NCBI RefSeq assembly: GCF_001510715.1
Contig: NZ_LMTJ01000005.1
Location: forward strand, 796,138 to 860,137
DNA from: Bacillus sp. FJAT-29814
GTDB lineage: Bacteria > Bacillota > Bacilli > Bacillales > Cytobacillaceae
Direction: 5' to 3'
DNA: 64,000 bases
Both the position numbers and the translations under genes were made by a program. The first letter of the stretch is position 1; each line of letters opens with the position of its first letter. Of the stretch, positions 41,923 through 50,450 are shown in pieces. Below the pieces are notes generated by a model. The model did no database searches and had not been told where the DNA came from. It was given only the letters and a program-made list of their open reading frames with translations.

Positions 41923-42174
41923 TCAAATGAGAAGTTCATAAACTTCGTTTAATTGATATGCCCGTTTTTCGTCTTGTTCCTGTTGAGCATACCGAATCTC
42001 TTCGGGAAGGATATTATTCAGGAACTCCATTTCGTTCCCATTCAAATCACGGACAAACGCCCCCTCCGACTGATAGCTGCCTTTGGACAGTTTTTGGAAT
42101 AATTGTTTTCCCATCGTGTGATCGTCTGTATAATTTGACAATATTTCTTTTAAGTACCCCAAGGTTTGATCCAT
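41923..42174 (-). CDS. csgA: CsgA-like sigma-G-dependent small spore protein
   Basis: 83 residues. MDQTLGYLKEILSNY at the start, AFVRDLNGNEMEFLNNILPEEI in the middle and LNEVYELLI at the end agree well with my memory of B. subtilis CsgA (82 residues, made in the forespore). The ATG at 42186 directly abuts the AAAGG site and cannot use it, so the internal ATG (42174) is preferred. No clear sigma-G promoter was found, only a weak GTATA-17-AAAACTA. Confidence 0.7.
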   Translation of the reverse strand: MDQTLGYLKEILSNYTDDHTMGKQLFQKLSKGSYQSEGAFVRDLNGNEMEFLNNILPEEIRYAQQEQDEKRAYQLNEVYELLI

Positions 42175-42260
42175 ACTTCCATCCATCCTTTCTCGTATTT
42201 AGTTTTCAACGAGATTTTTATAATATACCCTTATTCCCTGTGTTTTTAAAGTAAAACCTC

Positions 42261-42300
42261 AATAAAAAAGCCTTTTTTCCAGTAACGGAAAGAAGGCTTT
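42261..42300 (-). terminator. Terminator of the methyltransferase gene
   Basis: On the minus strand AAGCCTT..TTTCC pairs with GGAAA..AAGGCTT, then TTTTTT. Confidence 0.85.
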
Positions 42301-42308
42301 TGAAATAG

Positions 42309-43019
42309 CTATTTTGTACAGGTTATGATTCGGTGGCTCAGAATATCATGGTATTTGACCAGCATGTTCCCATGTTGATTTAAAATTCCGAATAACTCTG
42401 GTTCAAAATTCACCGAAAAATTAAATTCCTGTTCCGTGTTGCCATTTACCAGGTCAACCTGCGCTGTAGTCAGTTCAATATTAGAGAATCCTGTTTCTGT
42501 AAGCAGATTTCTCCAATCCGATTCTAATAGCAAAGAATCAATATTATAGAATTTCGTTATTTCCAATTCTTCTTTTGCACTTAGCTTGGTATTGATAGTC
42601 ATTTCGTTTGCAATAAAGCGGCCGCCTTTTTTTAAAACACGGTAAAATTCTTTGAGAGCCATTGGTTTGTTTACAAACGCTAAAACCGACTCAGATAAAA
42701 CAAAATCGAACGAATTATCTTCGATTGGGATATTTTCTACGGAGCCTTGAATTAATTGGATCGGAAGTTGATACTTTTGAAAACGGCTTTTTGCCTTTTC
42801 AATCATGATTGAATTGATTTCCAATCCGGTAACCCTAGCTCCAAATTGCTCATACAAGTATGCAGCAGTTTGCCCAGTGCCACAGCCTGCATCCAAAATT
42901 TTGCTAATATTCGTTATATTTTCTTGTGTCAATATATATTTGGTCAACGTAATACCACCGGGATGGGCTCCGCCAATGCCAAATTTGGCCAAAAAGTCAA
43001 TATAAGATAAGCCGCCCAT
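42309..43019 (-). CDS. Class I SAM-dependent methyltransferase
   Basis: 236 residues. SAM motif I ILDAGCGTGQTA, acidic end of strand 2 in VTGLEINSIM, motif II SFDFVLSESVLAF, and the YRVLKKGGRFIANE post-motif of small-molecule methyltransferases. MGGLSYIDFLAKFGIGGAHPGG at the front recalls UbiE/sterol-type enzymes. Start ATG 43019 follows GAGGATGG; an 80-residue open extension upstream lacks a site. Substrate unknown. Confidence 0.82.
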   Translation of the reverse strand: MGGLSYIDFLAKFGIGGAHPGGITLTKYILTQENITNISKILDAGCGTGQTAAYLYEQFGARVTGLEINSIMIEKAKSRFQKYQLPIQLIQGSVENIPIEDNSFDFVLSESVLAFVNKPMALKEFYRVLKKGGRFIANEMTINTKLSAKEELEITKFYNIDSLLLESDWRNLLTETGFSNIELTTAQVDLVNGNTEQEFNFSVNFEPELFGILNQHGNMLVKYHDILSHRIITCTK

Positions 43020-43259
43020 AGACACCATCCTCATTCTTTTTTTGCATCTTATGTTAGTGAGTGGAGATACGTTCACTTTTAGCGGATTTTTTTTATTAGT
43101 GCCTTTATTGGGCCGTAAAAATATGATGTCAACCGATGAGTTTCCCATAAACTTACAAACTATGTACTCTTTCCATATCATATTTGCAGGAAAAATGAGC
43201 AAATTAAGCAAATGGAAGGGTACCATGTACTTTCCAATTATGCGAAAGGAGTGGATCAC

Positions 43260-43571
43260 ATGAATATGCTTCGAAATCTCCCTTTTCTCCGTATGTTTTT
43301 GCCAAAACGCAGGAGTAATGGGACTCTGTGGGCTTCACTAATCGGATTGGGCTTGGGTGCCGCAGTTATAGGCCTTACTAGGGGAAACCGCAAGGATATT
43401 GCACTTCCCGTTACCAATGCGCTTAAGAATATGACACCTAAAATGAATTTTCAAGGAATGAACGAAATAGTAAAAAATATGGCACCTAATCTTAACTTGG
43501 ATCGAATGGATAACGCGGCTTTGACGGAGTTTTCAGAAGAGCTGTTAGAAAGTGCGCTAAATAAAGAATAG
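43260..43571 (+). CDS. Small membrane-anchored protein of unknown function
   Basis: 103 residues. Basic N terminus (FLPKRRSNG), one membrane segment (LWASLIGLGLGAAVIGLTRG), then a methionine- and asparagine-rich part with two similar units (NALKNMTPKMNF and NEIVKNMAPNLNL). ATG 43260 follows AAAGGAGTGG. Divergent from the methyltransferase gene. No family recognised. Confidence 0.65.
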   Translation: MNMLRNLPFLRMFLPKRRSNGTLWASLIGLGLGAAVIGLTRGNRKDIALPVTNALKNMTPKMNFQGMNEIVKNMAPNLNLDRMDNAALTEFSEELLESALNKE

Positions 43572-43572
43572 C

Positions 43573-43602
43573 AAAAAAGTCCGCTGCGAAGCGGACTTTT
43601 TA
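43573..43602. terminator. Bidirectional terminator
   Basis: AAAAAGTCCGC/GCGGACTTTTT with 6-nt loop between convergent genes. Confidence 0.92.
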
Positions 43603-44481
43603 ATATGGAAGGGTTGGAATGTTTTTTGGTCTATAATTAATGCTGTCAGAAGAATATATTTTAATGACCAATATGCCGCCCAATGTTCTTGCCCGGATTA
43701 ACACAGGCTGATTATATATATTTTTAAATCCAAAATCGGGGCCGTACCAACTTACAGTTGCATCCCTTCCCGGCGGAATGTATGGGACCTTCTTACTGTG
43801 AGAGAACCGTTCAACAATCTCTAACCCAGCGCTGTCAACCGCATTGAAAAGGGTGGAAGATACCTGGCAAATTCCTCCGCCAATATCCTCGGCATATTCT
43901 CCCCTGACAATTACTTTAGCAATCAAATAACCGCGTGCCTTGGTTCGTTTGCCAACGACCTGGTTAAATGAAAAAGTCTCTCCAGGAAACACAACATAAT
44001 TATTGATCGCTTCTGCAGCAATTTTAATATTGGTGGAGCGATTTTTATTACTCGGATTAAACGATGTTACATACCGCCCAATCCGCATGGTACTAATTTC
44101 ACTAAGCAGCTCGCTATCAACCTTGGGGTAGACCGTAGACATCGGAACTTCCAAACTGGCTGGCCGCCGATTAATGTAAAATGCATATATTTGCTCTGTC
44201 AGGACATCACGGTTGATTTTATAGCCAACCTGCTCCGGCATGATATTTCCATGTTGGTCTAAACGGGCATTTACCGGCAAAATTGAAACTTTTTTATCTA
44301 GCTGATCGAGAAACTTTGCATAATTTTTCGTGTTCATGATTGGCAGGTCTGTATTTGGATAAAAAAAATCCATTCGATTGATTTTGGTTATGGTTGTCCC
44401 ATCCCTCGTAATCGATAAGCTGTCGGATGGATGAACAGGCGAAGCCATCAGTAAAATACTTATAATAACCGATATAAACAT
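43600..44481 (-). CDS. VanW-family secreted protein (YoaR-like)
   Basis: 293 residues. N-terminal signal peptide or anchor (MFISVIISILLMASPVHP). The VanW domain fills residues 150-275: NNYVVFPGETFSFNQVVGKR, IGGGICQVSSTLFNA and RDATVSWYGPDFGFKN. VanW proteins are cell-wall-associated and of unknown activity. B. subtilis YoaR is similar in size and the gene sits in a sporulation-rich neighbourhood. The stop lies within the shared terminator. Confidence 0.85.
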   Translation of the reverse strand: MFISVIISILLMASPVHPSDSLSITRDGTTITKINRMDFFYPNTDLPIMNTKNYAKFLDQLDKKVSILPVNARLDQHGNIMPEQVGYKINRDVLTEQIYAFYINRRPASLEVPMSTVYPKVDSELLSEISTMRIGRYVTSFNPSNKNRSTNIKIAAEAINNYVVFPGETFSFNQVVGKRTKARGYLIAKVIVRGEYAEDIGGGICQVSSTLFNAVDSAGLEIVERFSHSKKVPYIPPGRDATVSWYGPDFGFKNIYNQPVLIRARTLGGILVIKIYSSDSINYRPKNIPTLPY

Positions 44482-44594
44482 ATCCCGGTAACCTCCTCAT
44501 TTTAATATCGGTATAAAAATTCCATTTCATGTAGTGAAAAGGGATGAATTTTTTAGGAAACATTTGAAAAAATAATAAATAGGTGAAATAAGAC

Positions 44595-44644
44595 TTTACA
44601 AAAGTCTACTTTTATATTATTATCATTATTGATAATGATAATAA
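44595..44644 (+). promoter_or_regulatory. Promoter and 28-bp perfect palindromic operator
   Basis: TTTACA (44595-44600), 17 bp, TATTAT (44618-44623). From 44617 to 44644 two exact 12-bp arms (TTATTATCATTA and its complement) flank TTGA. The operator begins at the -10, so a bound protein would repress. It has 16 of 19 matches to a Fur box on one arm, but the strict symmetry favours a dedicated regulator, probably the adjacent winged-helix protein. Confidence 0.7.
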
Positions 44645-44663
44645 TTGACAGGAGCTAATAATT

Positions 44664-45230
44664 ATGAAGGAATCTAAAGTCGATGTCATTTTACATCCGG
44701 TAAGAATGAGAATTATCCAAAACTTAATTAACCAACAGCTAACTTCGCAGCAATTAAAGGAGATGCTTCCTGATATCCCGCAGGCATCTCTGTATAGAAA
44801 TATAAAAAAATTGGTTGAATCCGAAGTGATTCATGTTGTAGATGAAATTCCCATCCGCGGAACAGTGGAGAAGGTTTATTCCGTCCATGACCCAAATCTT
44901 CTCACAATTAGTCCCGATGAAATGAATAAAATGTCCAAGGAAGAACATATGGGATTTTTTATTAAATTTATTGCTAATCTAATGGGAGAATATGAACGTT
45001 ATTTAAGCAAGGAGCAAATCGATTTACTGGCCGATGGGGTCAGCTTTCGGCAAACGTCCCTATTCCTAACTGACGAGGAATTGGTTGAATTTATTAATGA
45101 TTTGAGGATGGTATATGCCAAAGCAGCACAAAACAAGCCGGAAAAAGGCCGAAGAAAAAGAACGGTGGCAACAATTATGATTCCTGAGGAAAAAAATGAC
45201 GCGGGGGAGAAGGAAAATGAAAGCAAATGA
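44664..45230 (+). CDS. ArsR-like winged-helix regulator
   Basis: 188 residues. Winged helix at residues 5-75 (DVILHPVRMRIIQNLINQQLTSQQLKEML, ASLYRNIKKLVESEVIHVV; each read in part), then a helical dimerisation part and a basic tail (KPEKGRRKRTVA). No cysteine metal site, so it probably does not sense metals through thiols. It lies directly behind a perfect palindrome and overlaps the hydrolase gene by 14 nt, so it probably regulates its own operon. Confidence 0.8.
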   Translation: MKESKVDVILHPVRMRIIQNLINQQLTSQQLKEMLPDIPQASLYRNIKKLVESEVIHVVDEIPIRGTVEKVYSVHDPNLLTISPDEMNKMSKEEHMGFFIKFIANLMGEYERYLSKEQIDLLADGVSFRQTSLFLTDEELVEFINDLRMVYAKAAQNKPEKGRRKRTVATIMIPEEKNDAGEKENESK

Positions 45231-46191
45231 AAATGAGGTTGAAATTATCAGTAAAGTGAAATTAAAAGGGACATTATCCCTGCCGGAAATCCGAGGTGAA
45301 AAAAGTCCTGCCATTCTCATTATCCCAGGGTCAGGAAAAATCGATCGAAACGGAAAGGTCAATGAAAAACTCCATTTAAAACTATACGCACAGTTGGCTG
45401 AATACTTAACATCGCTTGGGTTTATTAATCTTCGCTATGATAAACGGGGTGCAGGGGAGATTGAAGGGGATTTCTTGTTAGCCGGATTGTGGGATTTTGT
45501 TGAAGATGCGAGGGCTGCGGTCCAATTCTTAAAAAACCTTCCGGAAGTGGACCCGGATCAAGTAATCGTGTTGGGGCACAGTGAAGGTGGGGCAATTGGA
45601 ACAGCAGTTGCCGCAAGAGAAGAGCTAGGCGGGCTGATTTTACTGGCGGGAGCGGTCGAAAAATTAAGTGAAGCCTTAAAACGACAGAGGGATATTGCGG
45701 TTCAGGACATTCTTGCTGCCAAGGGCTTCCAGGGGGGATTACTACGGTTGTTGGGAGTGCACAAAAAGGTGGAACCGCAAGCTCAAAAGCATCTAGAAAA
45801 AGTGCTAAATTCCACAGATGATGTCATTAAAACCGGATTGGTGAAAACCAATGCCAAGTGGTTCCGTGAGCATTTTACTTATGACCCTAAGGATGATTTG
45901 GTCAAGATTAGTTGCCCAGTGCTTGCGATTACAGGCGCATTGGATATTCAGGCGAATCCAGAAGTTCTAAAGGAACTACCACAGTATGTTAAAGGGAATG
46001 CAGATTATTACGTCATTCAAAATATGGGACATTCCTGTAAATTCATAACTCAACCATCAACTATGTTTAGCGTGAAAAAGGATTTACCGGCCGAAGCCAA
46101 TTTACCCCTGCATCCTGAGTTTAAAAAACGACTCGGGGATTGGCTGCATAACCATTTCATTCTCCAACGTTCAACAAAACAATTGATTTAA
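45217..46191 (+). CDS. Alpha/beta hydrolase (serine esterase/peptidase-like)
   Basis: 324 residues. IIPGSGKIDRNG oxyanion loop, RYDKRGAGEI, nucleophile elbow GHSEGG (serine about 122), acid in VLAITGALDIQANPE and histidine in NMGHSCKF, so the triad is complete. Resembles the BAAT/dienelactone hydrolase-type bacterial esterases. ATG 45217 follows AAGGAAA and overlaps the regulator gene. Substrate unknown; its regulator may sense it. Confidence 0.82.
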   Translation: MKANENEVEIISKVKLKGTLSLPEIRGEKSPAILIIPGSGKIDRNGKVNEKLHLKLYAQLAEYLTSLGFINLRYDKRGAGEIEGDFLLAGLWDFVEDARAAVQFLKNLPEVDPDQVIVLGHSEGGAIGTAVAAREELGGLILLAGAVEKLSEALKRQRDIAVQDILAAKGFQGGLLRLLGVHKKVEPQAQKHLEKVLNSTDDVIKTGLVKTNAKWFREHFTYDPKDDLVKISCPVLAITGALDIQANPEVLKELPQYVKGNADYYVIQNMGHSCKFITQPSTMFSVKKDLPAEANLPLHPEFKKRLGDWLHNHFILQRSTKQLI

Positions 46192-46198
46192 AGACAGT

Positions 46199-46234
46199 AA
46201 ATAAGAGTGCTAGTTTAGTACTCTTATTTTTTTG
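46199..46234 (+). terminator. Intrinsic terminator of the regulator-hydrolase operon
   Basis: AATAAGAGT/ACTCTTATT stem, 11-nt loop, T7. Confidence 0.88.
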
Positions 46235-46338
46235 TTAGGAATGTGAAAAATATGTAGAAATATGCTATATTAGCAATAGATAACAAATAACTAGTAAATT
46301 GCTAGCAGGAAGCTAACAGTCAAATGGGAGTGTTTTGT

Positions 46339-46533
46339 TTGGAACATAATGAGAGGATCCAGTTAAATGTAAGGATTTCAAAGGAAACAGCAGAAAAACT
46401 TGACCAAATTGTCGAGTATTATCAGCAGGGCCTGAAACTAGGGAGAATCTATAAAGGTGATGTCCTAACGGATATTATAGAAAAGTCCTTTGATTTGATG
46501 AACAAGCAGAAAAAAATGAACAGAAGATATTAA
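46339..46533 (+). CDS. Small ribbon-helix-helix-like protein
   Basis: 64 residues: HNERIQLNVRISKETAEKLDQIVEYY fits a ribbon-helix-helix strand and helix 1 (read in parts), and the helix SFDLMNKQKKMNRRY is basic. Start TTG 46339 lies 8 nt after GGGAG; the ATG at 46324 has no site. It may bind DNA. No toxin gene is adjacent, so an antitoxin role is not supported. Confidence 0.6.
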   Translation: MEHNERIQLNVRISKETAEKLDQIVEYYQQGLKLGRIYKGDVLTDIIEKSFDLMNKQKKMNRRY

Positions 46534-46613
46534 AACGGCTGGGATTAAAAACATCTCAGCTTATTTTTTGTTGCGATAAGCCATAAAATAATTTAGAATT
46601 TTTAGAAAAGAGT

Positions 46614-46672
46614 TTGAATTACACTATATGAAATTGTATAATGGTAATTATTACATACTAACCGGTTAGTAT
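46614..46672 (+). promoter_or_regulatory. Promoter and TetR-type operator of the acyl-CoA ligase gene
   Basis: TTGAAT (46614-46619), 17 bp, TATAAT (46637-46642). A perfect 18-bp palindrome, ATACTAACC/GGTTAGTAT, lies at 46655-46672, just downstream of the start point. A nearly identical palindrome precedes the kinase operon at 49203. Confidence 0.8.
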
Positions 46673-46861
46673 CGCAAAAAGACATTAGGGCACCGGTTAC
46701 CAAATATCAAACTAATGTAAGCGTGTACAAACGCGATAGATTAATAGACGAGGGGGAATGGAACAAACTGAAGATTACTAGGAAGATCTCCCATATTAAT
46801 GGCAGCGGCTTACCAATTAAGTCCGGATTAGTAATATATTTTACTATTGGAGGGAAAAGGC
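46673..46861 (+). other. Leader between operator and acyl-CoA ligase gene
   Basis: About 190 nt untranslated. A 5' ATTACTA can pair with TAGTAAT near 46830. Short frames at 46723 and 46758 lack good start sites. No riboswitch recognised. Confidence 0.4.
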
Positions 46862-48472
46862 ATGACAGAAAAAGCATGGCTGGCGAAGTATCCAGAAAGG
46901 ATAAAAAAAGAAGTTGATATTCCGAATATTCCATTGCAGCAAATCCTTAGAGAAACAACGGAGACATTTCCGGATAACAATGCCCTCTCTTTTTACGGAA
47001 GAAAAATGAGTTATCAGGAATTATATAAGCTCTCACTCGCATTTACCTCTGCTTTGCAGCAAAACGGAGTCCAAAAAGGGGACCGGGTGGCCATGATGCT
47101 TCCTAACTGTCCGCAATATGTCATCGCTTATTACGGGGTCCTTCAGGCGGGTGCCATTGTTACTCAGCTAAGCCCGATGCTGGTTGAGCGGGAACTTGAA
47201 TATATCTTAAAGGACTCGGGTGCTGAAACCATCGTCGTTTTTGACGCAATTTACCCAAGGGCGAAGGCGGTTCAAGCCTTAACAAATGTGAAAAATGTAA
47301 TCGTTGTCAGCCTGCAGCCATCTGGGCAGGATTTTACCCCTGACCGAAGCTTTGAGGCCTTCCTGCGCGAAGGAAACGGAAATGTCGTTCCAGTCGAATT
47401 TGAACCGGAGCACGATGTTGCTGTTCTTCAATATACTGGAGGCACAACAGGACGTTCAAAAGGCGCGATGTTGACCCATCGTAATATTTTGGCAAACGTG
47501 ATCCAATCATATGAATTTTTTAGCGGTGAGTTTGAAATAGGCAAGGAACGGGCACTGACAGTCATTCCGTTATTCCATGTCTTCGGGATGACTTCTGGAA
47601 TGAACCTGTCCATTTATACGGGTGCTGAAAACATCCTGCTCCCGCGTTTTGATTTGGAGGAAGTATTAAATACAATCAAACAGGAACAGCCTACCACCTT
47701 CCCTGGAGTTCCGACTATGTATGTGGCACTAACCAACCATCCGCGCGCAGAGGAGTATGGATTAAATTCCATCCGTATTTGCAACAGCGGCAGTGCACCG
47801 ATGCCTGTTGAATTGATGCGCGAGTTCGAAGGAAAAACAGGAGCGAAAATTTTGGAGGGGTACGGTTTATCCGAGGCATCCCCTACCACACATTGCAACC
47901 CGCCGTTTGCGGATAGAAAACCTGGCAGTGTCGGAATTGGCATGCCATCCACCGAGTATAAGATTGTCGACTTGGCTACTGGAACGGAGGAAGTCCCTGT
48001 TGGCGAACTTGGGGAAGTGATCATTAAAGGACCGCAAATTATGAAGGGCTATTGGAACATGCCGGAGGAAACCGCCAATACGTTAAGGGATGGCTGGTTA
48101 TACACAGGTGATATTGCTAAAGTCGACGAAGACGGGTATTTATATATCGTCGACCGAAAAAAAGATATGATCATAGCCAGCGGTTTCAATGTTTATCCGC
48201 GTGATGTGGAAGAGGTATTATATGAACATCCTTCCGTTCAAGAAGCAGTGGTAATCGGTGTTCCAGACCCTTATCGCGGAGAGGACATAAAGGCGGTCAT
48301 TGTCCTAAAAGCAGGCAAAACGGCCACGGCAGAGGAGATGATCAAATATTGCAGAGAAAATATGTCTGCATATAAAGTCCCACGCATTATTGAGTTTCGC
48401 AGCGAGCTGCCAAAAACGGGTGTCGGAAAAATTCTTCGTCGGGCACTTAGAGAAGAATCGGTAAAAAAATAG
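46862..48472 (+). CDS. Long-chain acyl-CoA ligase (FadD/LcfA type)
   Basis: 536 residues, AMP-forming ligase. Motifs: YTGGTTGRSKGAMLTHRN (P-loop), GYGLSEASPTTHCNP, GWLYTGDIAKVDEDGY, and KTGVGKILRRALRE with the catalytic lysine. It converts a carboxylic acid, ATP and CoA to acyl-CoA. Start ATG 46862 follows TTGGAGGG. Controlled by a TetR-type palindrome. Chain length or hydroxyl preference cannot be read from sequence. The neighbouring kinase, SDR and crotonase suggest its product goes into a specialised beta-oxidation branch. Confidence 0.9.
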   Translation: MTEKAWLAKYPERIKKEVDIPNIPLQQILRETTETFPDNNALSFYGRKMSYQELYKLSLAFTSALQQNGVQKGDRVAMMLPNCPQYVIAYYGVLQAGAIVTQLSPMLVERELEYILKDSGAETIVVFDAIYPRAKAVQALTNVKNVIVVSLQPSGQDFTPDRSFEAFLREGNGNVVPVEFEPEHDVAVLQYTGGTTGRSKGAMLTHRNILANVIQSYEFFSGEFEIGKERALTVIPLFHVFGMTSGMNLSIYTGAENILLPRFDLEEVLNTIKQEQPTTFPGVPTMYVALTNHPRAEEYGLNSIRICNSGSAPMPVELMREFEGKTGAKILEGYGLSEASPTTHCNPPFADRKPGSVGIGMPSTEYKIVDLATGTEEVPVGELGEVIIKGPQIMKGYWNMPEETANTLRDGWLYTGDIAKVDEDGYLYIVDRKKDMIIASGFNVYPRDVEEVLYEHPSVQEAVVIGVPDPYRGEDIKAVIVLKAGKTATAEEMIKYCRENMSAYKVPRIIEFRSELPKTGVGKILRRALREESVKK

Positions 48473-48533
48473 ACCAGAAGTAAAAAGAATCCCTGAAAGT
48501 TTCACTTATTGGATACTAAGTAGCGAAAATTAT

Positions 48534-48542
48534 ATGGTATAA
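48534..48542 (+). promoter_or_regulatory. Extended -10 promoter of the TetR gene
   Basis: TGGTATAAT (48534-48542). It overlaps the ATG at 48542, so that codon cannot be the translation start. An upstream ATACTAA is one half of the regulon palindrome, which hints at weak autoregulation. Confidence 0.6.
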
Positions 48543-48580
48543 TGTCCACTAGACATTTTTCAGAATGCGAGGGCATTAGG

Positions 48581-49147
48581 GTGAAAGAGAAAATAACAGG
48601 ACAAAGCATCCGCTTATTTGAAAAAAAGGGATTCAGCGAAACATCAATACAGGATATTGTGGATTCCCTTGGCGTGACAAAGGGCACCTTCTATTACTAT
48701 TTTTCAAGTAAAGAGGAGCTGTTGATGGATATCCATCTGGGCTACATTGAAGGCTTGCTTGTCCAACAAGAAGAGATTTTAAATGACCATACAAAGACAT
48801 ATAAAGAGAAGTTATTTGACATTGTTTATATGTTGATTTCCGATATTAAATTGCGGGGGTCCGCGGCCAAAATATTTTTCCGTGAAATGAAGAATTTAAG
48901 TGATGAGCACTTTGCAATGATTGACCCTAAACGTGACCAGTTCCGATTTAATCTCGAGGAATTAATTAAGGCAGGCATGGAGAACGGGGAATTTCGCCCT
49001 GATTTGAATCCAGGCATCATTACCTTTGGAATATTGGGGATCACGAATTGGAGTTATCAGTGGTTTAAACCGGACGGAAGTGTCTCGGATCGTGAGGTAG
49101 CGGAGATATTTGTCGATATGATTTTGCAGGGAATTCAGCTTGGTTGA
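48581..49147 (+). CDS. TetR-family repressor of acyl-CoA metabolism
   Basis: 188 residues. N-terminal HTH (IQDIVDSLGVTKGTFYYYFSSKEELL, residues about 22-48), then a ligand-binding helical domain. GTG 48581 is the start; the upstream ATG overlaps the -10 box. Candidate operators are the two matching palindromes at 46655 and 49203, which sit at promoters on either side of this gene. The effector is likely an acyl-CoA, by analogy with FadR and PaaR-type regulators. It does not resemble B. subtilis FadR closely. Confidence 0.85.
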   Translation: MKEKITGQSIRLFEKKGFSETSIQDIVDSLGVTKGTFYYYFSSKEELLMDIHLGYIEGLLVQQEEILNDHTKTYKEKLFDIVYMLISDIKLRGSAAKIFFREMKNLSDEHFAMIDPKRDQFRFNLEELIKAGMENGEFRPDLNPGIITFGILGITNWSYQWFKPDGSVSDREVAEIFVDMILQGIQLG

Positions 49148-49157
49148 CGAAAAATTT

Positions 49158-49192
49158 AAAGCAGGGGAATTTTTTGAGAATCCCCTGCTTTT
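49158..49192 (+). terminator. Intrinsic terminator after the TetR gene
   Basis: AAGCAGGGGA/TCCCCTGCTT stem with 12-nt loop and T4. It overlaps the start of the next promoter. Confidence 0.8.
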
Positions 49193-49220
49193 ACAACACA
49201 ACATACCAACCGGTTAGTAT
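49190..49220 (+). promoter_or_regulatory. Promoter and TetR-type operator of the kinase-SDR-crotonase-PTE operon
   Basis: TTTACA (49190-49195) and TAGTAT (49215-49220), spacer 19 bp. The operator ATACCAACC/GGTTAGTAT (49203-49220) has one mismatch compared with the copy at 46655 and covers the -10. Confidence 0.7.
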
Positions 49221-49335
49221 TAAATTTACGATTTCTTCTAGTTATGGACATAAAAACTTCGTGGCAAGCATTATTTTTAAAGAAAAGCCGGTATGAAAAG
49301 ACTGAATTTTTTGAATTAAGGAGGGGAGAGCAGAC

Positions 49336-50412
49336 ATGCCTCATCAAATGAACAAGGATACAATACCTGTTCGAAAAGGGGAAGAGTTGAACCTGACAAT
49401 TTTGGAAAAGTTCTTGCGAAGCAGCATCGACAATTTACCAAATAGTTCCCTGGAAATTTTACAATTTTCCGCTGGGCATTCAAATTTAACTTATCAAATA
49501 AGAATGGGCGATTGGGAGGCAGTTTTAAGACGGCCTCCACTAGGGCCGGTTGCTCCTAAAGCACATGACATGGAAAGGGAATTCAGAATCCTGTCGGAGC
49601 TAAATCCCATTTTTCCTGCTGCCCCTAAGCCATATGTATTTTCCGATAATCTCGAGATTGTTGGGAGCCCTTTCTTTATTATGGAAAGAAAACACGGCGT
49701 CGTCCTTGACACATCTTTTCCGGAAGGAGTCAAGGTTACACCTGAGCTCTGCAAGCAAATATCGGAAATTATGGTGGATAAATTGGCAGAGCTTCATGCT
49801 ATTGATTATAAGAGAACCGGTTTGACACAACTAAGCAAGCCTGAAGGGTTTATCGAAAGGCAGGTCCATGGCTGGATAGGCCGATATAACCGGGCAAAAA
49901 CGGATGAAATTGCCGAAGTGGACGCTTTAATGGAATGGCTTGTTGAGCATTACCCGAAGCATTCAGAAGCAGCAGTGATCCATTATGACTATAAGTTGAA
50001 TAATGCAATGTTAAATGAGGACTTTACCGATATGGTCGGGTTGTTTGATTGGGAAATGACGACTGTAGGTGATCCGCTTGCAGACCTTGGGGCTGCATTA
50101 AGTTACTGGAATTTGCCGAATGATTCCGAGATGTTAAAAAAGGGTTTGGGGAAGGATCCGGTTACTGCGGTACATGAGGGGTTTTACACGAGAAAGGAAT
50201 TTATCGAGCGTTATGCCAAAAAAAGCGGCAGGGATGTTTCGAATTTGCATTTTTATTTAACCTTTGCCTATTTCAAACTGGCTGTTATTTGCCAGCAAAT
50301 CTATTACCGTTACAAAAAGGGGCAAACGAACGATCAAAGATTTGCGAATTTGAACAATTTTGTCAAGGGATTAATTAAACACGCGACGATCGTCGCTCAT
50401 GACAGGGTATAG
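49336..50412 (+). CDS. APH-family kinase of ACAD10/ACAD11/LvaA type
   Basis: 358 residues, aminoglycoside-phosphotransferase fold: FSAGHSNLTYQI at the front, catalytic HYDYKLNNAML (about residues 216-226) and metal-binding LFDWEMTTVGDPLADLG. Bacterial relatives next to acyl-CoA genes, and mammalian ACAD10/11 kinase domains, phosphorylate the 4-hydroxyl of 4-hydroxyacyl-CoA; antibiotic resistance is not implied. First gene of a four-gene operon. The partner acyl-CoA dehydrogenase that removes the phosphate in those pathways is not in this cluster. Start ATG 49336 follows GGAGGGG. Confidence 0.8.
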   Translation: MPHQMNKDTIPVRKGEELNLTILEKFLRSSIDNLPNSSLEILQFSAGHSNLTYQIRMGDWEAVLRRPPLGPVAPKAHDMEREFRILSELNPIFPAAPKPYVFSDNLEIVGSPFFIMERKHGVVLDTSFPEGVKVTPELCKQISEIMVDKLAELHAIDYKRTGLTQLSKPEGFIERQVHGWIGRYNRAKTDEIAEVDALMEWLVEHYPKHSEAAVIHYDYKLNNAMLNEDFTDMVGLFDWEMTTVGDPLADLGAALSYWNLPNDSEMLKKGLGKDPVTAVHEGFYTRKEFIERYAKKSGRDVSNLHFYLTFAYFKLAVICQQIYYRYKKGQTNDQRFANLNNFVKGLIKHATIVAHDRV

Positions 50413-50450
50413 CAAAAAGTCAAATTTTTTTCTAATGAGAGGTGATTGGG

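Noticed and set aside
44617-44644. Classical Fur box
   Set aside because: Only a partial match (16/19), and the orientation of the half-sites (ATTATCA then TGATAAT) is opposite to the Fur 7-1-7 arrangement. The strict palindrome fits a local regulator better.
46339-46533. Antitoxin of a toxin-antitoxin pair
   Set aside because: The RHH-like fold would allow it, but no toxin-like ORF lies on either side.
49336-50412. Aminoglycoside phosphotransferase, i.e. antibiotic resistance gene
   Set aside because: The fold is APH-like, but the gene sits in an acyl-CoA operon and resembles ACAD10/LvaA-type kinases; resistance is not supported.
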